Positions 8,119 through 16,718 are shown, counted from the stretch's first letter. The stretch is 64,000 nucleotides of DNA from Nocardioides baculatus (GCF_016735675.1 NZ_JAERSG010000001.1:744001-808000), one strand, 5' to 3'. Program-made: numbers and translations. Notes: generated from the sequence alone by a model not told the origin.

Positions 8119-9240
8119 TCAGCGGCTGGTGGTGTCGACTGTGGTCGAGGCGTCTGTCGGGGAGGTGGGCTGACCTTGTGGGCTTCCTGTGAAGGTCGCC
8201 GGGGCGCGGAACACGAACGCGCGCTGGGCGGCGAAGCTCGTCGAGACCAGCGCCAGCTCGGTGAGGACCTTGGCCGGGAGCAGCGCGATGCCGGCGGCGC
8301 CGAGGGCGGTCAGCAGGAGGAAGTTGAGGGCGAGCAGGGCCGTGGCGAGGGCGGCGTACCGCACCGCCGCTGTGCGCGTGCGGACCCGGCGCTCGCCGTC
8401 GAAGACGAGGCGCCGGTTGACCACGAAGTTCACCCCGGCGCTGGTCACGCGAGCGCCGACGACCGAGACGAGCAGGTCACCGGTCAGCGCCTGGAGCACC
8501 AGGAGCGCCACCGTGTCGATGACGAAGGCGGCGAGCGAGGAGGCGAGGAAGGCGAGGAGCGGCGCGTAGACCCGCAGCGAGTCGACCACCGGCCGGAAGT
8601 GCGAGGCGGAGTTGTCGTCGAGGTAGATCGTGGCGATCGGCAGCGGGTCGAGGTCGATGCCCGAGCGGCCGGCCCGCAGGAGCACCTGGAGCTCGTACTC
8701 GTAGCGCTCGCCCGGCACGGTGCCCGCCCAGCCGAGCAGGTCGGCCGGGATCCCGCGCAGGCCGGTCTGCGTGTCGGGCACCCGGCTGTGGGTCGCGGCC
8801 GTGAAGAGCCAGCGGGTGACCCCGTTGCCGACGCGACTGCGCAGCGGGACAAGGTGTCCGTCAGAGGTGGCGTCGAAGCTGCGCGTCCCGAGCACGATCC
8901 GCCGCGCCCCGGCGTCCTCGAGCAGCCGCTCGCCGACCGCGACGATGTCGGCCAGCGCGTGCTGCCCGTCGCCGTCGGCGCAGATCACCGGCGAGCCGGG
9001 GCGGGTGGCGAGGACGTGGGCGAGGCCGGCCTTGAGGGCCGCGCCCTTGCCGCGGTTGATGGGCAGCGTGAGAACCTCGGCGCCGGCCGCGCGGGCCTGC
9101 GCGAAGCGGTCGTCGTACGCCGTCCCGGATCCGTCGTCGACGACCAGGACCGCCCAGTCGGGGCGGGCCGTCCGGAGGTCGCTGACGGTCCGGACCATCG
9201 CGGCGCCGGGGCAGTAGGCCGGGACCAGCACGGTGGGCAC
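8119..9240 (-). CDS. Bifunctional GT2 glycosyltransferase / GtrA-like flippase
   Basis: A 373-residue protein. Residues 1-220 form a GT2 family domain with VVDDGSG near 37 and CADGDGQH holding the DxD metal/sugar-nucleotide site. Residues 235-350 form a four-helix GtrA domain, which in other systems flips polyprenyl-linked sugars. Such GT2-GtrA fusions transfer a sugar to undecaprenyl phosphate or move it across the membrane. The GTG start lies five bases after the glycosidase gene's stop, giving tight coupling with it. It probably supplies a glycan for the surface proteins of this cluster. Confidence 0.8.
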   Translation of the reverse strand: MPTVLVPAYCPGAAMVRTVSDLRTARPDWAVLVVDDGSGTAYDDRFAQARAAGAEVLTLPINRGKGAALKAGLAHVLATRPGSPVICADGDGQHALADIVAVGERLLEDAGARRIVLGTRSFDATSDGHLVPLRSRVGNGVTRWLFTAATHSRVPDTQTGLRGIPADLLGWAGTVPGERYEYELQVLLRAGRSGIDLDPLPIATIYLDDNSASHFRPVVDSLRVYAPLLAFLASSLAAFVIDTVALLVLQALTGDLLVSVVGARVTSAGVNFVVNRRLVFDGERRVRTRTAAVRYAALATALLALNFLLLTALGAAGIALLPAKVLTELALVSTSFAAQRAFVFRAPATFTGSPQGQPTSPTDASTTVDTTSR

Positions 9241-9245
9241 CGGGC

Positions 9246-10175
9246 TCAGCCCTTGATGTAGAGGATGTCGGAGGTGCCGCGCTCGCCGCCGTTGCTCGGG
9301 CGGTTGACCACCTCGCCGTCGAAGAAGAGCGTGGAGGACCCGCCGCCGTCGAGGTTGTAGGCCGTGACGGCGCCGAGGCCCCTCATCAGCGTGGCGAGCT
9401 CGGTCATCGAGGCACCCGCGCTGTAGCCGGTGGACCGGCCGTCGACGACCACCACGAGCAGGTGGTTGTCCTCGACCACGCCGATCGCGGTGCGCGGCTG
9501 GTCGCCCTGGATGGAGTGGTTGCCGAAGTTGGTGTCGACCTCGACGTCGTCGATCCCGTCGAGGACCTCGCCGTCCGCGACGAGCGCGGGTCCGAAGGAG
9601 AGCGTGTTCCACACGCCCGCGTCGACGAGCGTCTGCGCGTCGGTGGCGGTCTCGTCGTAGAGCTCGACGCGGCCGTCGCGGTAGAACGCCAGCCCCTCGC
9701 GAGCGCCGGAGTCGCGGTAGACCACACCGTTGCGGATCACCATTCCGGTGTCGCGGAAGCCGTAGTAGTCGCCGTTGACCGCGAAGATCGCGCCGTTCTG
9801 CCCGGCGATGTCGGAGGTCTCGTCGACGATGTTGGTGCCGAAGGCGTCGCCGGCGAAGGCCGAGCGGAGGACCGTGGCGTCGCTGAGCACGAGGTCGGCG
9901 ACGAAGTAGGTCACGGTCGCGTCACCGCTGCCGGTGGTCACCTCGCGCACCGACACCGTCGTGCCGTCGGCGCTCCAGCTGTCGTCGGTCAGCACCGCGT
10001 CCGAGGTGTCGAGCTCGGTGCCGGTGCTGCCCTGGCTCGCCTCGTACGCCGACGCGTCGGCGACCTCGACGTGGTCGACGACGTAGCGGTCGAGCGCCCA
10101 CGCGCCCGTACCGGTGCCGAGGGTCAGGGTGGTGAGTCCGCCGATGAGGAAGGCGCGTCGCGAAGGTGCTGGCAT
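9246..10175 (-). CDS. Phosphodiester glycosidase (NAGPA-domain) exoprotein
   Basis: A 309-residue protein with a Tat-like N-terminus (SRRAFLIGG) and a hydrophobic segment that may anchor or export it. The remainder matches the phosphodiester glycosidase/NAGPA domain: AVNGDYYG near 125-132, PRTAIGV near 225, and YNLDGGGSSTLFFDGEVVNRPS near the C-terminus, where the Asp and Gly cluster forms the active-site region. Family members cleave sugar-1-phosphate diesters and are linked to exopolysaccharide or teichoic-type polymers. It is the first gene of the four-gene minus-strand surface cluster. Confidence 0.8.
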   Translation of the reverse strand: MPAPSRRAFLIGGLTTLTLGTGTGAWALDRYVVDHVEVADASAYEASQGSTGTELDTSDAVLTDDSWSADGTTVSVREVTTGSGDATVTYFVADLVLSDATVLRSAFAGDAFGTNIVDETSDIAGQNGAIFAVNGDYYGFRDTGMVIRNGVVYRDSGAREGLAFYRDGRVELYDETATDAQTLVDAGVWNTLSFGPALVADGEVLDGIDDVEVDTNFGNHSIQGDQPRTAIGVVEDNHLLVVVVDGRSTGYSAGASMTELATLMRGLGAVTAYNLDGGGSSTLFFDGEVVNRPSNGGERGTSDILYIKG

Positions 10176-10255
10176 GCCCTCGACGGTGCGGGGGATCCCT
10201 GTTCGGACCCTGTGGCCGAGCCTTGCAGTCCGTGTGGGGTGCTAGTGCCCCAGCT

Positions 10256-10738
10256 CTACTTGCCCCAGTTGCGTCGGCGTACGGCCCGCCGGGGCCTGCC
10301 GCCGGCGTAGGACCGCGACGAGTCGACGAGGAAGCCGCGCTCGAGGGCCTCGCGGCCGATCAGCATCCGGAAGCCCATCTCGTCGCGGTTGCTCAGCGTC
10401 ATGACGGTCGTGATGGTGCGTCCGGCGAGCCGTACGTCGAGGCTGACGGCGTAGCGCTGCTCGACCTGGCCGTTGCTCGACCTCACCTCGCGCCGGTCGA
10501 GCACGGGAAGGGTCAGCTCGACGTGGTCGTCGTCGGACTTCTGCCAGGGGTGGACGGAGAAGCGCACCCACTCGGCGCCGTCCTGCTCGTAGGTCTCGAG
10601 GTCGAAGGCGTGGATCGCCGACGACCGCGCACCGGTGTCGATCTTCGCCTTCACCCAGTCGAGACCGGCCTGCGGCAGGCCGACCCACTCCCGCCAGCCG
10701 ACGACCAGCGGCTCGGGCGTCTCGTCAGTGGTGGGCAC
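10256..10738 (-). CDS. RimB-type retropepsin-like (putative ATP-dependent zinc) protease
   Basis: A 160-residue protein with a single-domain aspartic-protease fold. KIDTGARSSAIHA places the catalytic Asp at residue 34 and MLIGREAL supplies the second conserved hydrophobic-Gly motif. The family is described as RimB/Ric, which trims the oligoglutamate that RimK adds. It is transcribed divergently from the rimK homologue with only 32 bp between starts, so the two share a promoter region. The length is normal for the family. Confidence 0.75.
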   Translation of the reverse strand: MPTTDETPEPLVVGWREWVGLPQAGLDWVKAKIDTGARSSAIHAFDLETYEQDGAEWVRFSVHPWQKSDDDHVELTLPVLDRREVRSSNGQVEQRYAVSLDVRLAGRTITTVMTLSNRDEMGFRMLIGREALERGFLVDSSRSYAGGRPRRAVRRRNWGK

Positions 10739-10770
10739 GCCGCCATCCTGTCAGGTGGCCTCGTGCTTGT

Positions 10771-11970
10771 ATGAGGCCCGTGAAGCTCGCCATCCTCTCG
10801 CGCGCACCGCGCTCCTACAGCACCCAGCGACTCCGCACCGCCGCGCTCGACCGCGGCCACGACGTCAAGGTGCTGAACACTCTGCGCTTCGGGATCGACC
10901 TCACCGGCGACGAGCCCGACCTGCTGTTCCGCGGCAAGCAGCTGTCGACGTACGACGCGGTGCTGCCGCGCATCGGCAACTCGATCACCTACTTCGGCAC
11001 CGCCGTCGTGCGGCAGTTCGAGCAGATGGACGTCTACACGCCCAACACCAGCTATGGCATCGCCAACAGCCGCGACAAGCTGCGCGCGACGCAGATCCTG
11101 TCGCGGCACAAGATCCCGATGCCGGCGACGACCTTCGTGCAGGACCGCGCCGACGTGATCCCGGCGATCGAGCGCGTCGGCGGCGCGCCCGTCGTGATCA
11201 AGCTGCTCGAGGGGACCCAGGGCATCGGCGTCATCCTCGCCCCGACGCTGAAGGTCGCCGAGGCGATCATCGAGACCCTCCAGAGCACCCGGCAGAACGT
11301 GCTGATCCAGCGCTTCGTCAAGGAGAGCAAGGGCCGCGACATCCGCGCCCTCGTCGTCGGCGACCGCGTGGTCGCCGCGATGCGACGGGTGGCGCAGGGC
11401 GACGAGTTCCGCTCCAACGTGCACCGCGGCGGCAGCGTCGAGCCGGTCGAGCTCGACGAGGAGTTCGAGCGCGTGGCCGTCCGGTCGGCCCAGATCATGG
11501 GCCTGCGCGTCGCCGGTGTCGACATGCTCGAGGGGAAGAACGGCCCGCAGGTGATGGAGGTGAACTCCTCGCCCGGCCTGGAGGGCATCGAGGCCGCGAC
11601 CAAGCTCGACGTCGCCGGCGCGATCATCGACTACATCGACAACCAGGTGGCCTTCCCCGACATCGACGTACGCCAGCGGCTCACCGTCTCGACCGGCTAC
11701 GGCGTCGCCGAGATCGTCGTGCACGCCGGCTCCGACATGGTCGGCAAGAAGCTCGGCGACTCGGGCCTCGACGACCGCGACATCACCGTCCTCACCCTCC
11801 ACCGCGGCCCGCAGGTCATCCCCAACCCGCGCAACAAGACCGTCCTCGAGGGCGAGGACCGCCTCCTCTGCTTCGGCAAGCTCGAGGAGATGCGCTCGAT
11901 GATCCCGGACCGCAAGCAGCGCCGGGTCAAGCGACTGATGAAGAAGCACCTGCCGCCGACGACTCCCTAG
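10771..11970 (+). CDS. rimK: RimK-family alpha-L-glutamate ligase with C-terminal RCK_C (TrkA-C) domain
   Basis: A 399-residue protein. Residues 1-292 are a RimK ATP-grasp ligase with NSRDKLRATQIL, VVIKLLEGTQGIGV (ATP loop) and VMEVNSSPGLEGIE (metal site). Members ligate glutamate to ribosomal protein S6 or to small acceptors. Residues 304-378 match a TrkA-C/RCK_C domain, known in K+ channels for binding small nucleotides such as c-di-AMP. The typical E. coli RimK is about 300 residues, so this is an extended form. It may couple glutamylation to a nucleotide or ion signal. The substrate is unproven. Confidence 0.82.
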   Translation: MRPVKLAILSRAPRSYSTQRLRTAALDRGHDVKVLNTLRFGIDLTGDEPDLLFRGKQLSTYDAVLPRIGNSITYFGTAVVRQFEQMDVYTPNTSYGIANSRDKLRATQILSRHKIPMPATTFVQDRADVIPAIERVGGAPVVIKLLEGTQGIGVILAPTLKVAEAIIETLQSTRQNVLIQRFVKESKGRDIRALVVGDRVVAAMRRVAQGDEFRSNVHRGGSVEPVELDEEFERVAVRSAQIMGLRVAGVDMLEGKNGPQVMEVNSSPGLEGIEAATKLDVAGAIIDYIDNQVAFPDIDVRQRLTVSTGYGVAEIVVHAGSDMVGKKLGDSGLDDRDITVLTLHRGPQVIPNPRNKTVLEGEDRLLCFGKLEEMRSMIPDRKQRRVKRLMKKHLPPTTP

Positions 11971-11976
11971 CGCCAC

Positions 11977-12026
11977 GGGACGTCATACGGACGGGGCAAG
12001 CGGATGCCCGCTCCGCATGACGTCCC
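11977..12026. terminator. Hairpin between convergent rimK and CHRD genes
   Basis: GGGACGTCAT pairs with ATGACGTCCC, and the loop itself can fold (GCGGATGCCCGCTCCGC). It sits immediately after the rimK stop and before the stop of the convergent CHRD gene, so it can serve both. Confidence 0.55.
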
Positions 12027-12030
12027 ACGG

Positions 12031-12453
12031 TCAGCGGTGCAGCGTCCCCTGCACTGCGCCCGCGGGGTAGGTCGCGTTGTGGACGTTGACGTAGTAGCGG
12101 CGCGGGTGCAGAGCGATGCGACGGATCACGGCCCGGGGAGCGTCGACGCAGCGCGACCCGCCCGTGACGGCACCGGTGAGGTCGACGAGGACGAAGCCGT
12201 CCGAGGCGCGGTGGATGTGGGCGGCCGAGGGGTCGTCGATACCCGTCCACGAGATGGAGGCGCACACGCGACCAGCCCCCGGCCGCAGCCGGACGGTGGC
12301 CGAGCCGGACCCGTCGGGGTCGCCGCTGTGGGTGAGGTGCGTGCTGAGGACGGTCGCGCCCACCTGGGCGGGACGGGCGTGCGCTGCCGAGGGGACGGAC
12401 AGGATCGTCAGGGCCGCGGCGAGCGCGGCGACGGAGCGGGTGAGGGTGGCCAT
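12031..12453 (-). CDS. Secreted CHRD-domain protein
   Basis: A 140-residue exported protein. A Sec signal peptide (MATLTRSV, then a hydrophobic run ending in AAHA) is followed by a CHRD fold with motifs GSGSATVRLRPGAGRVCASISWTG, AAHIHRA and YYVNVHNATYPAGAVQG. These are the conserved His/Asn-Val-His features of the family. CHRD domains are extracellular, and their biochemical role in bacteria is unknown. Two cysteines could form a disulfide. Start choice: an upstream ATG would add MRAHDDE, which does not look like a signal peptide start. Confidence 0.8.
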   Translation of the reverse strand: MATLTRSVAALAAALTILSVPSAAHARPAQVGATVLSTHLTHSGDPDGSGSATVRLRPGAGRVCASISWTGIDDPSAAHIHRASDGFVLVDLTGAVTGGSRCVDAPRAVIRRIALHPRRYYVNVHNATYPAGAVQGTLHR

Positions 12454-12493
12454 CTCGTCATCGTGTGCCCGCACGGTGACCCAGGGGTATCCC

Positions 12494-12886
12494 TCATCTG
12501 GGGGGACGGGTGCGCCAGAGCCAGGCGAGGCCGACGAAGGGGAGGACGAGCGGCAGCCAGCCGTAGCCCGCGCCGTACGACGACCACACGGTCTGGTCGG
12601 GGAAGAGCTCCGGGTCGAGGACGGTCAGCGTCCCGACGGTGAGCACGCCGACCAGCTCGAAGCCGACGGCGGCCCAAGCCAGCCGGCGCGGTGACGGTCC
12701 GACCTCCGCGAGGCCGAGGGTGGCGGCGACGTAGACGAGCGCGGCGACCGCGGACAGCGTGTAGGCCAGCGGCGCCTCGGAGGCCTTGGTGCCCAGCTGG
12801 ACCAGCGAGCGGGCGGTGGCGGCGAGGGCGAAGACGCCGTAGACCGCCACCAGCGCGCGGCCCGCCCCGGAGCGCGTCGAGCTCAT
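12494..12886 (-). CDS. Four-helix hypothetical membrane protein
   Basis: A 130-residue protein with four predicted membrane helices: about residues 10-28, 42-60, 70-90 and 105-122. It ends in Arg/Pro residues, so the C-terminus is probably cytosolic. Its ATG overlaps the stop codon of the gene behind it (ATGA), so the pair is translationally coupled and may form a small membrane complex. I do not recognise the family. Confidence 0.6.
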   Translation of the reverse strand: MSSTRSGAGRALVAVYGVFALAATARSLVQLGTKASEAPLAYTLSAVAALVYVAATLGLAEVGPSPRRLAWAAVGFELVGVLTVGTLTVLDPELFPDQTVWSSYGAGYGWLPLVLPFVGLAWLWRTRPPR

Positions 12887-13242
12887 CCCGGCCACACCTG
12901 CAGGACGCGTACGACGACGAAGGCCTGGGCCAGGCCCGCGACCAGCAGCACGGCCGTGGCTCCGCGGCTGCGCTCGGCGAGCGACCAGACGAATCCGATC
13001 GGCAGCAGGACGAGCCCGGCGAGGAGGTAGCCGAACAACGTGACCGTCGCTCCCCCCGACAGCGAGACGTCGCCGACCTGCGCGATCGCGACGACCAGCA
13101 GGACCAGCGTGGCTGCCTCGATGAGCCCCGCGAGGCCGAGCAGTCCCCAGTCGGGCGTGCGGTCGAGGACGACGTACACCAGCACGACCGCGGCGAACGC
13201 CAGCGACGCGTAGATCAGCGCGAGGGGAAGGGGTCCGTCCAC
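12883..13242 (-). CDS. Hypothetical membrane protein coupled to the next gene
   Basis: A 119-residue protein with four hydrophobic helices and no soluble domain. The GTG start was chosen because the frame upstream of it is Arg/Pro-rich and lies over the divergent promoter region. Its stop overlaps the next start by four bases. It diverges from the DUF4956-VTC-CotH operon across an 88-bp gap carrying three direct repeats, so both directions could share regulation. The function is unknown. Confidence 0.6.
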   Translation of the reverse strand: MDGPLPLALIYASLAFAAVVLVYVVLDRTPDWGLLGLAGLIEAATLVLLVVAIAQVGDVSLSGGATVTLFGYLLAGLVLLPIGFVWSLAERSRGATAVLLVAGLAQAFVVVRVLQVWPG

Positions 13243-13282
13243 GGTGCCGATCCTCTCAGGTGCGCAAGCCACAGCGTGCCCA

Positions 13283-13312
13283 CAGGTCGGCGGCAGGTCG
13301 GCGACAGGTCGG
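13283..13312. promoter_or_regulatory. Three CAGGTCGG direct repeats with 11-bp period
   Basis: CAGGTCGG occurs at 13283, 13294 and 13305, exactly one helical turn apart. The array lies in the divergent gap, ending about 18 bp before the DUF4956 ATG. Eleven-bp direct repeats are typical of OmpR/PhoP-type response-regulator sites. The cognate regulator is not known. Confidence 0.45.
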
Positions 13313-13330
13313 GACGACAGCCTCGGGCCC

Positions 13331-13930
13331 ATGACCTCCACCTATCTCCTCGCCGCGGCCGACCTCGTCGCCGTGCTCGTCCTCGCGATGGCCGTCTACT
13401 ACCCACGCCACCGCCGCGCCGACCTCGTCACGGCCTTCATCGCGGTCAACGTCGGCGTCCTCGCCGTCACCATCGTGCTGTCCAGCAGCGTCGCCACGGT
13501 CGGGCTCGGCCTCGGCCTGTTCGGCGTCCTGTCGATCATCCGCCTGCGCTCCGACGAGCTCGGCCAGCACGAGATCGCCTACTACTTCGCCGCCCTCGCG
13601 ATCGGCCTGATCGGTGGGCTCGGCACCGGCGACCTCGCGCTCTCGGTCACGCTGATGGCCGCCCTGGTGGGGGTCCTCGCCCTCGCGGACAGCCGCCTGC
13701 TGCACGGCGCCGGCCTGCGCCAGGTCGTCGTGCTGGACTCCGCGATCACCGACGAGGCGACCCTCGTCGAGCGCCTCGAGCTGCTGCTCGACGCCCGCGT
13801 CACCCGCGTGACACCGGTGCGGGTCGACCTCGTCAACGACACCACGACCGTCGAGGTCCACTACGCCGCCTCGACCCGTCCGGCCCTGTCGCGCGCCGAG
13901 CGCCACACGGCCCCGGCCCTGACCCGGTGA
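13331..13930 (+). CDS. DUF4956 membrane protein, first gene of the VTC-CotH operon
   Basis: A 199-residue protein. About four membrane helices fill residues 5-125, and the motif GVLSIIRLRSDELGQHEIAYYF near 65-85 is typical of DUF4956. A soluble domain of about 70 residues follows (VVVLDSAITDEATLVERLELLL). The gene overlaps the VTC gene by four bases (GTGA). DUF4956, VTC and CotH genes are regular neighbours in bacteria. The membrane protein may channel or anchor the polymerase product, but that role is inference. Confidence 0.75.
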   Translation: MTSTYLLAAADLVAVLVLAMAVYYPRHRRADLVTAFIAVNVGVLAVTIVLSSSVATVGLGLGLFGVLSIIRLRSDELGQHEIAYYFAALAIGLIGGLGTGDLALSVTLMAALVGVLALADSRLLHGAGLRQVVVLDSAITDEATLVERLELLLDARVTRVTPVRVDLVNDTTTVEVHYAASTRPALSRAERHTAPALTR

Positions 13931-14706
13931 TCGCCGTGTCCGTCATCGAACGCCTGCCCGCCGTCTCGCTCGCCGAGGTCAACGCCGAGGCCGCGCTGCT
14001 GACCCGGGTCGACCGCAAGTACGTCGTCCCCGCCACCGACCTCAATGCCGTGCTGACCGGGCTCCCGGGGCTGCGCGTGCTCGAGATCGACGGCCGCCGG
14101 AGCTCGCGCTACGAGTCGACCTACCTCGACACCGTCGACCTCGACAGCTGGAGTGCCTCGGCCCACCGGCGCCGACGCCGCTGGAAGGTGCGCACCCGGA
14201 CGTACGCCGACTCGGGCGAGCGCTGGCTGGAGGTGAAGACCCGCGGCGCGCGCGGCACCACCGTCAAGGAGCGGCTGCCCCACGCGGGCGACGACCTCGG
14301 CGTGCCGGTCGAGGCCGGCGACTGGGTGCGCGAGCGGCTCGGGGCGGCCCACGTCCACGGCGTCGATCCCGGCGGCCTGGTGGCGACGCTCCACACCTCC
14401 TACCTCCGCACCACGCTGCTGCTCGACGGTGCCGGCCGCGCGACCGTCGACCGCGACCTGCGCTGGGAGTCCAGCAGCGGCAGTGCCGCGGTCGGCGACG
14501 TGCTCGTCATCGAGACCAAGGCCGGCAGCGCCCGCCCCGGCCCGCTGGACCGACGGCTGTGGGAGCTCGGCCACCGCCCGACCCGGATCAGCAAGTACGG
14601 CACGGGTCTGGCGCTGCTGACGCCCGACCTGCCGCGCAACCGCTGGCACCGCGTCACGACGCGGCACCTCGGCGCGCTGGCCGTCGACGCGGGAGCTGTC
14701 GCGTGA
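13927..14706 (+). CDS. VTC-domain polyphosphate polymerase-like protein
   Basis: A 259-residue protein of the triphosphate-tunnel fold. Basic and acidic tunnel residues are visible: RVDRKYVVP near 27-35, ESTYLDT, KVRTRTY, WLEVKTRG, VKERLPH, VIETKAG and KYGTGLA. In yeast, Vtc4 makes polyphosphate from ATP. Bacterial stand-alone VTC proteins are presumed to do the same at the membrane. The GTG start overlaps the upstream stop, and the downstream CotH gene also starts at an overlapping GTG, so all three proteins are made together. Confidence 0.8.
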   Translation: MIAVSVIERLPAVSLAEVNAEAALLTRVDRKYVVPATDLNAVLTGLPGLRVLEIDGRRSSRYESTYLDTVDLDSWSASAHRRRRRWKVRTRTYADSGERWLEVKTRGARGTTVKERLPHAGDDLGVPVEAGDWVRERLGAAHVHGVDPGGLVATLHTSYLRTTLLLDGAGRATVDRDLRWESSSGSAAVGDVLVIETKAGSARPGPLDRRLWELGHRPTRISKYGTGLALLTPDLPRNRWHRVTTRHLGALAVDAGAVA

Positions 14707-15971
14707 CGGCGTACGAGCCGGGCGCGAAGCGGTTCGCGGCCGTCGCGATCCTGGCCGCGCTCGCCCTCGGAGGGTGCTCCACCGACGCGACCCGGGCCTC
14801 CGGCGACACGGTCAGCACGGCTGCGCAGGACGTCGCCGACGGCACCGGCGTCTGGGACGCGAGCACGGTGCACGAGATCTCGGTCGACGTCGACGAGGAC
14901 GCCTTCGCGGCGATGGTCGACACCTACCAGGGGACGGACGAGAAGGAGTGGCTCGAGGCGACCGTGACGATCGACGGCACCACCTTCGAGCGCGCCGGCC
15001 TCCGGCTCAAGGGCAACTCCTCGCTCCGCGGCGTCACCGACGACGCCGAGCCCAAGGACCTGCCGTGGCTGATCCGGCTCGACGAGTTCGTCGACGGCCA
15101 GTCGCTCGACGGGTGGAGCGAGCTCGTCGTGCGGTCCAACGGCTCGCAGACGGCGCTCAACGAGGCCGTCGCGCTCGACCTCCTGGCCGAAGCCGGGCTG
15201 GCGAGCGAGCACGCGGTGCCGTCGTCGTTCAGCGTGAACGGCGCCGACGCCCGCCTCCGGCTGGTCGTACAGAACCTCGACGAGGACTGGGAGGCGGAGA
15301 ACTTCGCCTCCGACGGCCTGCTCTACAAGGCCGAGGCCGGCGGCGACTGGTCCTACCGCGGCGACGACCCGGACTCCTACACCGACGTCTTCGACCAGGA
15401 GACCGGCGACGACGACCTGACGCCGCTGATCGACTTCCTCCAGTTCGTCAACGAGAGCAGCGACGAGGACTTCGCCGCGGAGCTGCCGTCGCGGCTGGAC
15501 GTCGACGCGTTCGCCCGCTACCTCGCCTTCGAGGAGGTCGTCGACAACTTCGACGACATCGACGGCCCCGGCAACAACGCCTACCTCCGCTGGGACGCGG
15601 AGTCCGGCGGGTTCACCGTCGTGGCGTGGGACCACAACCTCGCCTTCGGCGGCTCGCCCGGTGGTGAGGACGGCCAGCGGCCCGAGCGCCCGGAGGGGAT
15701 GCCTGACGGAGCGCGCCCGGACGGCGCCGGCCGCGGCGGTCCCGGCGGCGGGTCCAACATCTTGGTGGAGCGTTTCACCGCGGTCGACGCGTGGGCCGAC
15801 CTCGTCGAGCAGGCGAAGACCGACCTCACGGCCCAGCTCTACGAGAGCGGGTACGCCGAGGAGGTGCTGGACTCCTGGGTCACCGTGCTGACCGAGCAGG
15901 CGGGCGACCTCGTCGACGCGGCGACCGTGCAGGAGGAGGCCGACGCCATCCGGTCAGCCATCGGTGGGTGA
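14703..15971 (+). CDS. CotH-family (secretory protein kinase-like) lipoprotein
   Basis: A 422-residue protein. The signal peptide ends in LGGC, with probable lipidated Cys25. The CotH domain shows RLKGNSSLRG near 100, RSNGSQTALNEAVALDLL near 148, the catalytic-type region FEEVVDNFDDIDGPGNNAYL, and WDHNLAFGG with the conserved metal-binding Asp. Bacillus CotH is an atypical protein kinase that phosphorylates spore coat proteins. This lipoprotein would act outside the membrane. Before its C-terminal helices it has a Gly/Pro/Arg-rich linker. Its last 18 bases overlap the convergent EcsC gene. Confidence 0.8.
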   Translation: MTAYEPGAKRFAAVAILAALALGGCSTDATRASGDTVSTAAQDVADGTGVWDASTVHEISVDVDEDAFAAMVDTYQGTDEKEWLEATVTIDGTTFERAGLRLKGNSSLRGVTDDAEPKDLPWLIRLDEFVDGQSLDGWSELVVRSNGSQTALNEAVALDLLAEAGLASEHAVPSSFSVNGADARLRLVVQNLDEDWEAENFASDGLLYKAEAGGDWSYRGDDPDSYTDVFDQETGDDDLTPLIDFLQFVNESSDEDFAAELPSRLDVDAFARYLAFEEVVDNFDDIDGPGNNAYLRWDAESGGFTVVAWDHNLAFGGSPGGEDGQRPERPEGMPDGARPDGAGRGGPGGGSNILVERFTAVDAWADLVEQAKTDLTAQLYESGYAEEVLDSWVTVLTEQAGDLVDAATVQEEADAIRSAIGG

Positions 15972-16676
15972 GGCGACGGCGGGGAACTCCTTCATCGCGT
16001 GGTCGGCGATCTTCTTCATCATGTAGCCGTCGATGCCGCCGCCGACGAGACCGCCGGCGAACGGGACGCCGCGACCGAAGCGGCTCAGCGCCTTCTCGCT
16101 CACCCCGCGCATCAGCCGGAAGCCGACCGCCTTGTTGACCACCATCAGCGCGGCGGGCGGCAGGCCCCGGAGGGCGTACGTCGTCACGCGACTGCCGGCG
16201 GTGGCCATCCCGGCCTTCTTGAGCACGTCGTCGGCGTCCGAGCCGACCAGGGTGAGGAGGATCGCGGTGCGCACCCGCGGCTCGGAGATGTCGTACCCCC
16301 GCAGCGTGGCGACGACCCCGACCATCCGCACCGCCTGGAGGTAGAACTCCGCGAGGTTGACCGGCAACGACACGGGCATCGTGACGAAGCCGCCGAGCCC
16401 GGTGACGAAGCCGCCGATCGACCCCATGAACGTCGTCGAGCGGGCCACCGCGGCGATCGCCTTCTCGCGGTCGCCGTCGGCCTTCCTCAGCGCGCGGTCG
16501 GCGACCTCGCGGACGGGGTCGACCGGCCCGCGGCCCTCGAGGCCGACGTCGACCAGCATCGTGACGAGCCGGTCGATGGCGTTGGGGTCGGGCTGCTCGT
16601 CGTTGGCGGCGTCGAGCGCGGCACGCGTCTTCTTCGTCTCGTCGCTGCCCGGAGAGAGGAGGTCCTTGAGTCCCAT
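15954..16676 (-). CDS. EcsC-family protein
   Basis: A 240-residue protein. It matches EcsC-type proteins by the central glycine-rich amphipathic segment (FMGSIGGFVTGLGGFVTMPVSLPVNLAEFYLQAVRMV) and the Gly-rich C-terminal helix PFAGGLVGGGIDGYMMKKIADHA. These regions probably associate with the membrane. In Bacillus, EcsC is encoded with an ABC exporter, but here it stands alone. It overlaps the convergent CotH gene end. The start ATG two codons inside the longest frame was preferred. Confidence 0.7.
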   Translation of the reverse strand: MGLKDLLSPGSDETKKTRAALDAANDEQPDPNAIDRLVTMLVDVGLEGRGPVDPVREVADRALRKADGDREKAIAAVARSTTFMGSIGGFVTGLGGFVTMPVSLPVNLAEFYLQAVRMVGVVATLRGYDISEPRVRTAILLTLVGSDADDVLKKAGMATAGSRVTTYALRGLPPAALMVVNKAVGFRLMRGVSEKALSRFGRGVPFAGGLVGGGIDGYMMKKIADHAMKEFPAVASPTDG

Positions 16677-16718
16677 GCGCACACGATAGGAACCACGCGG
16701 TAGCGACGGCTCACCCCT

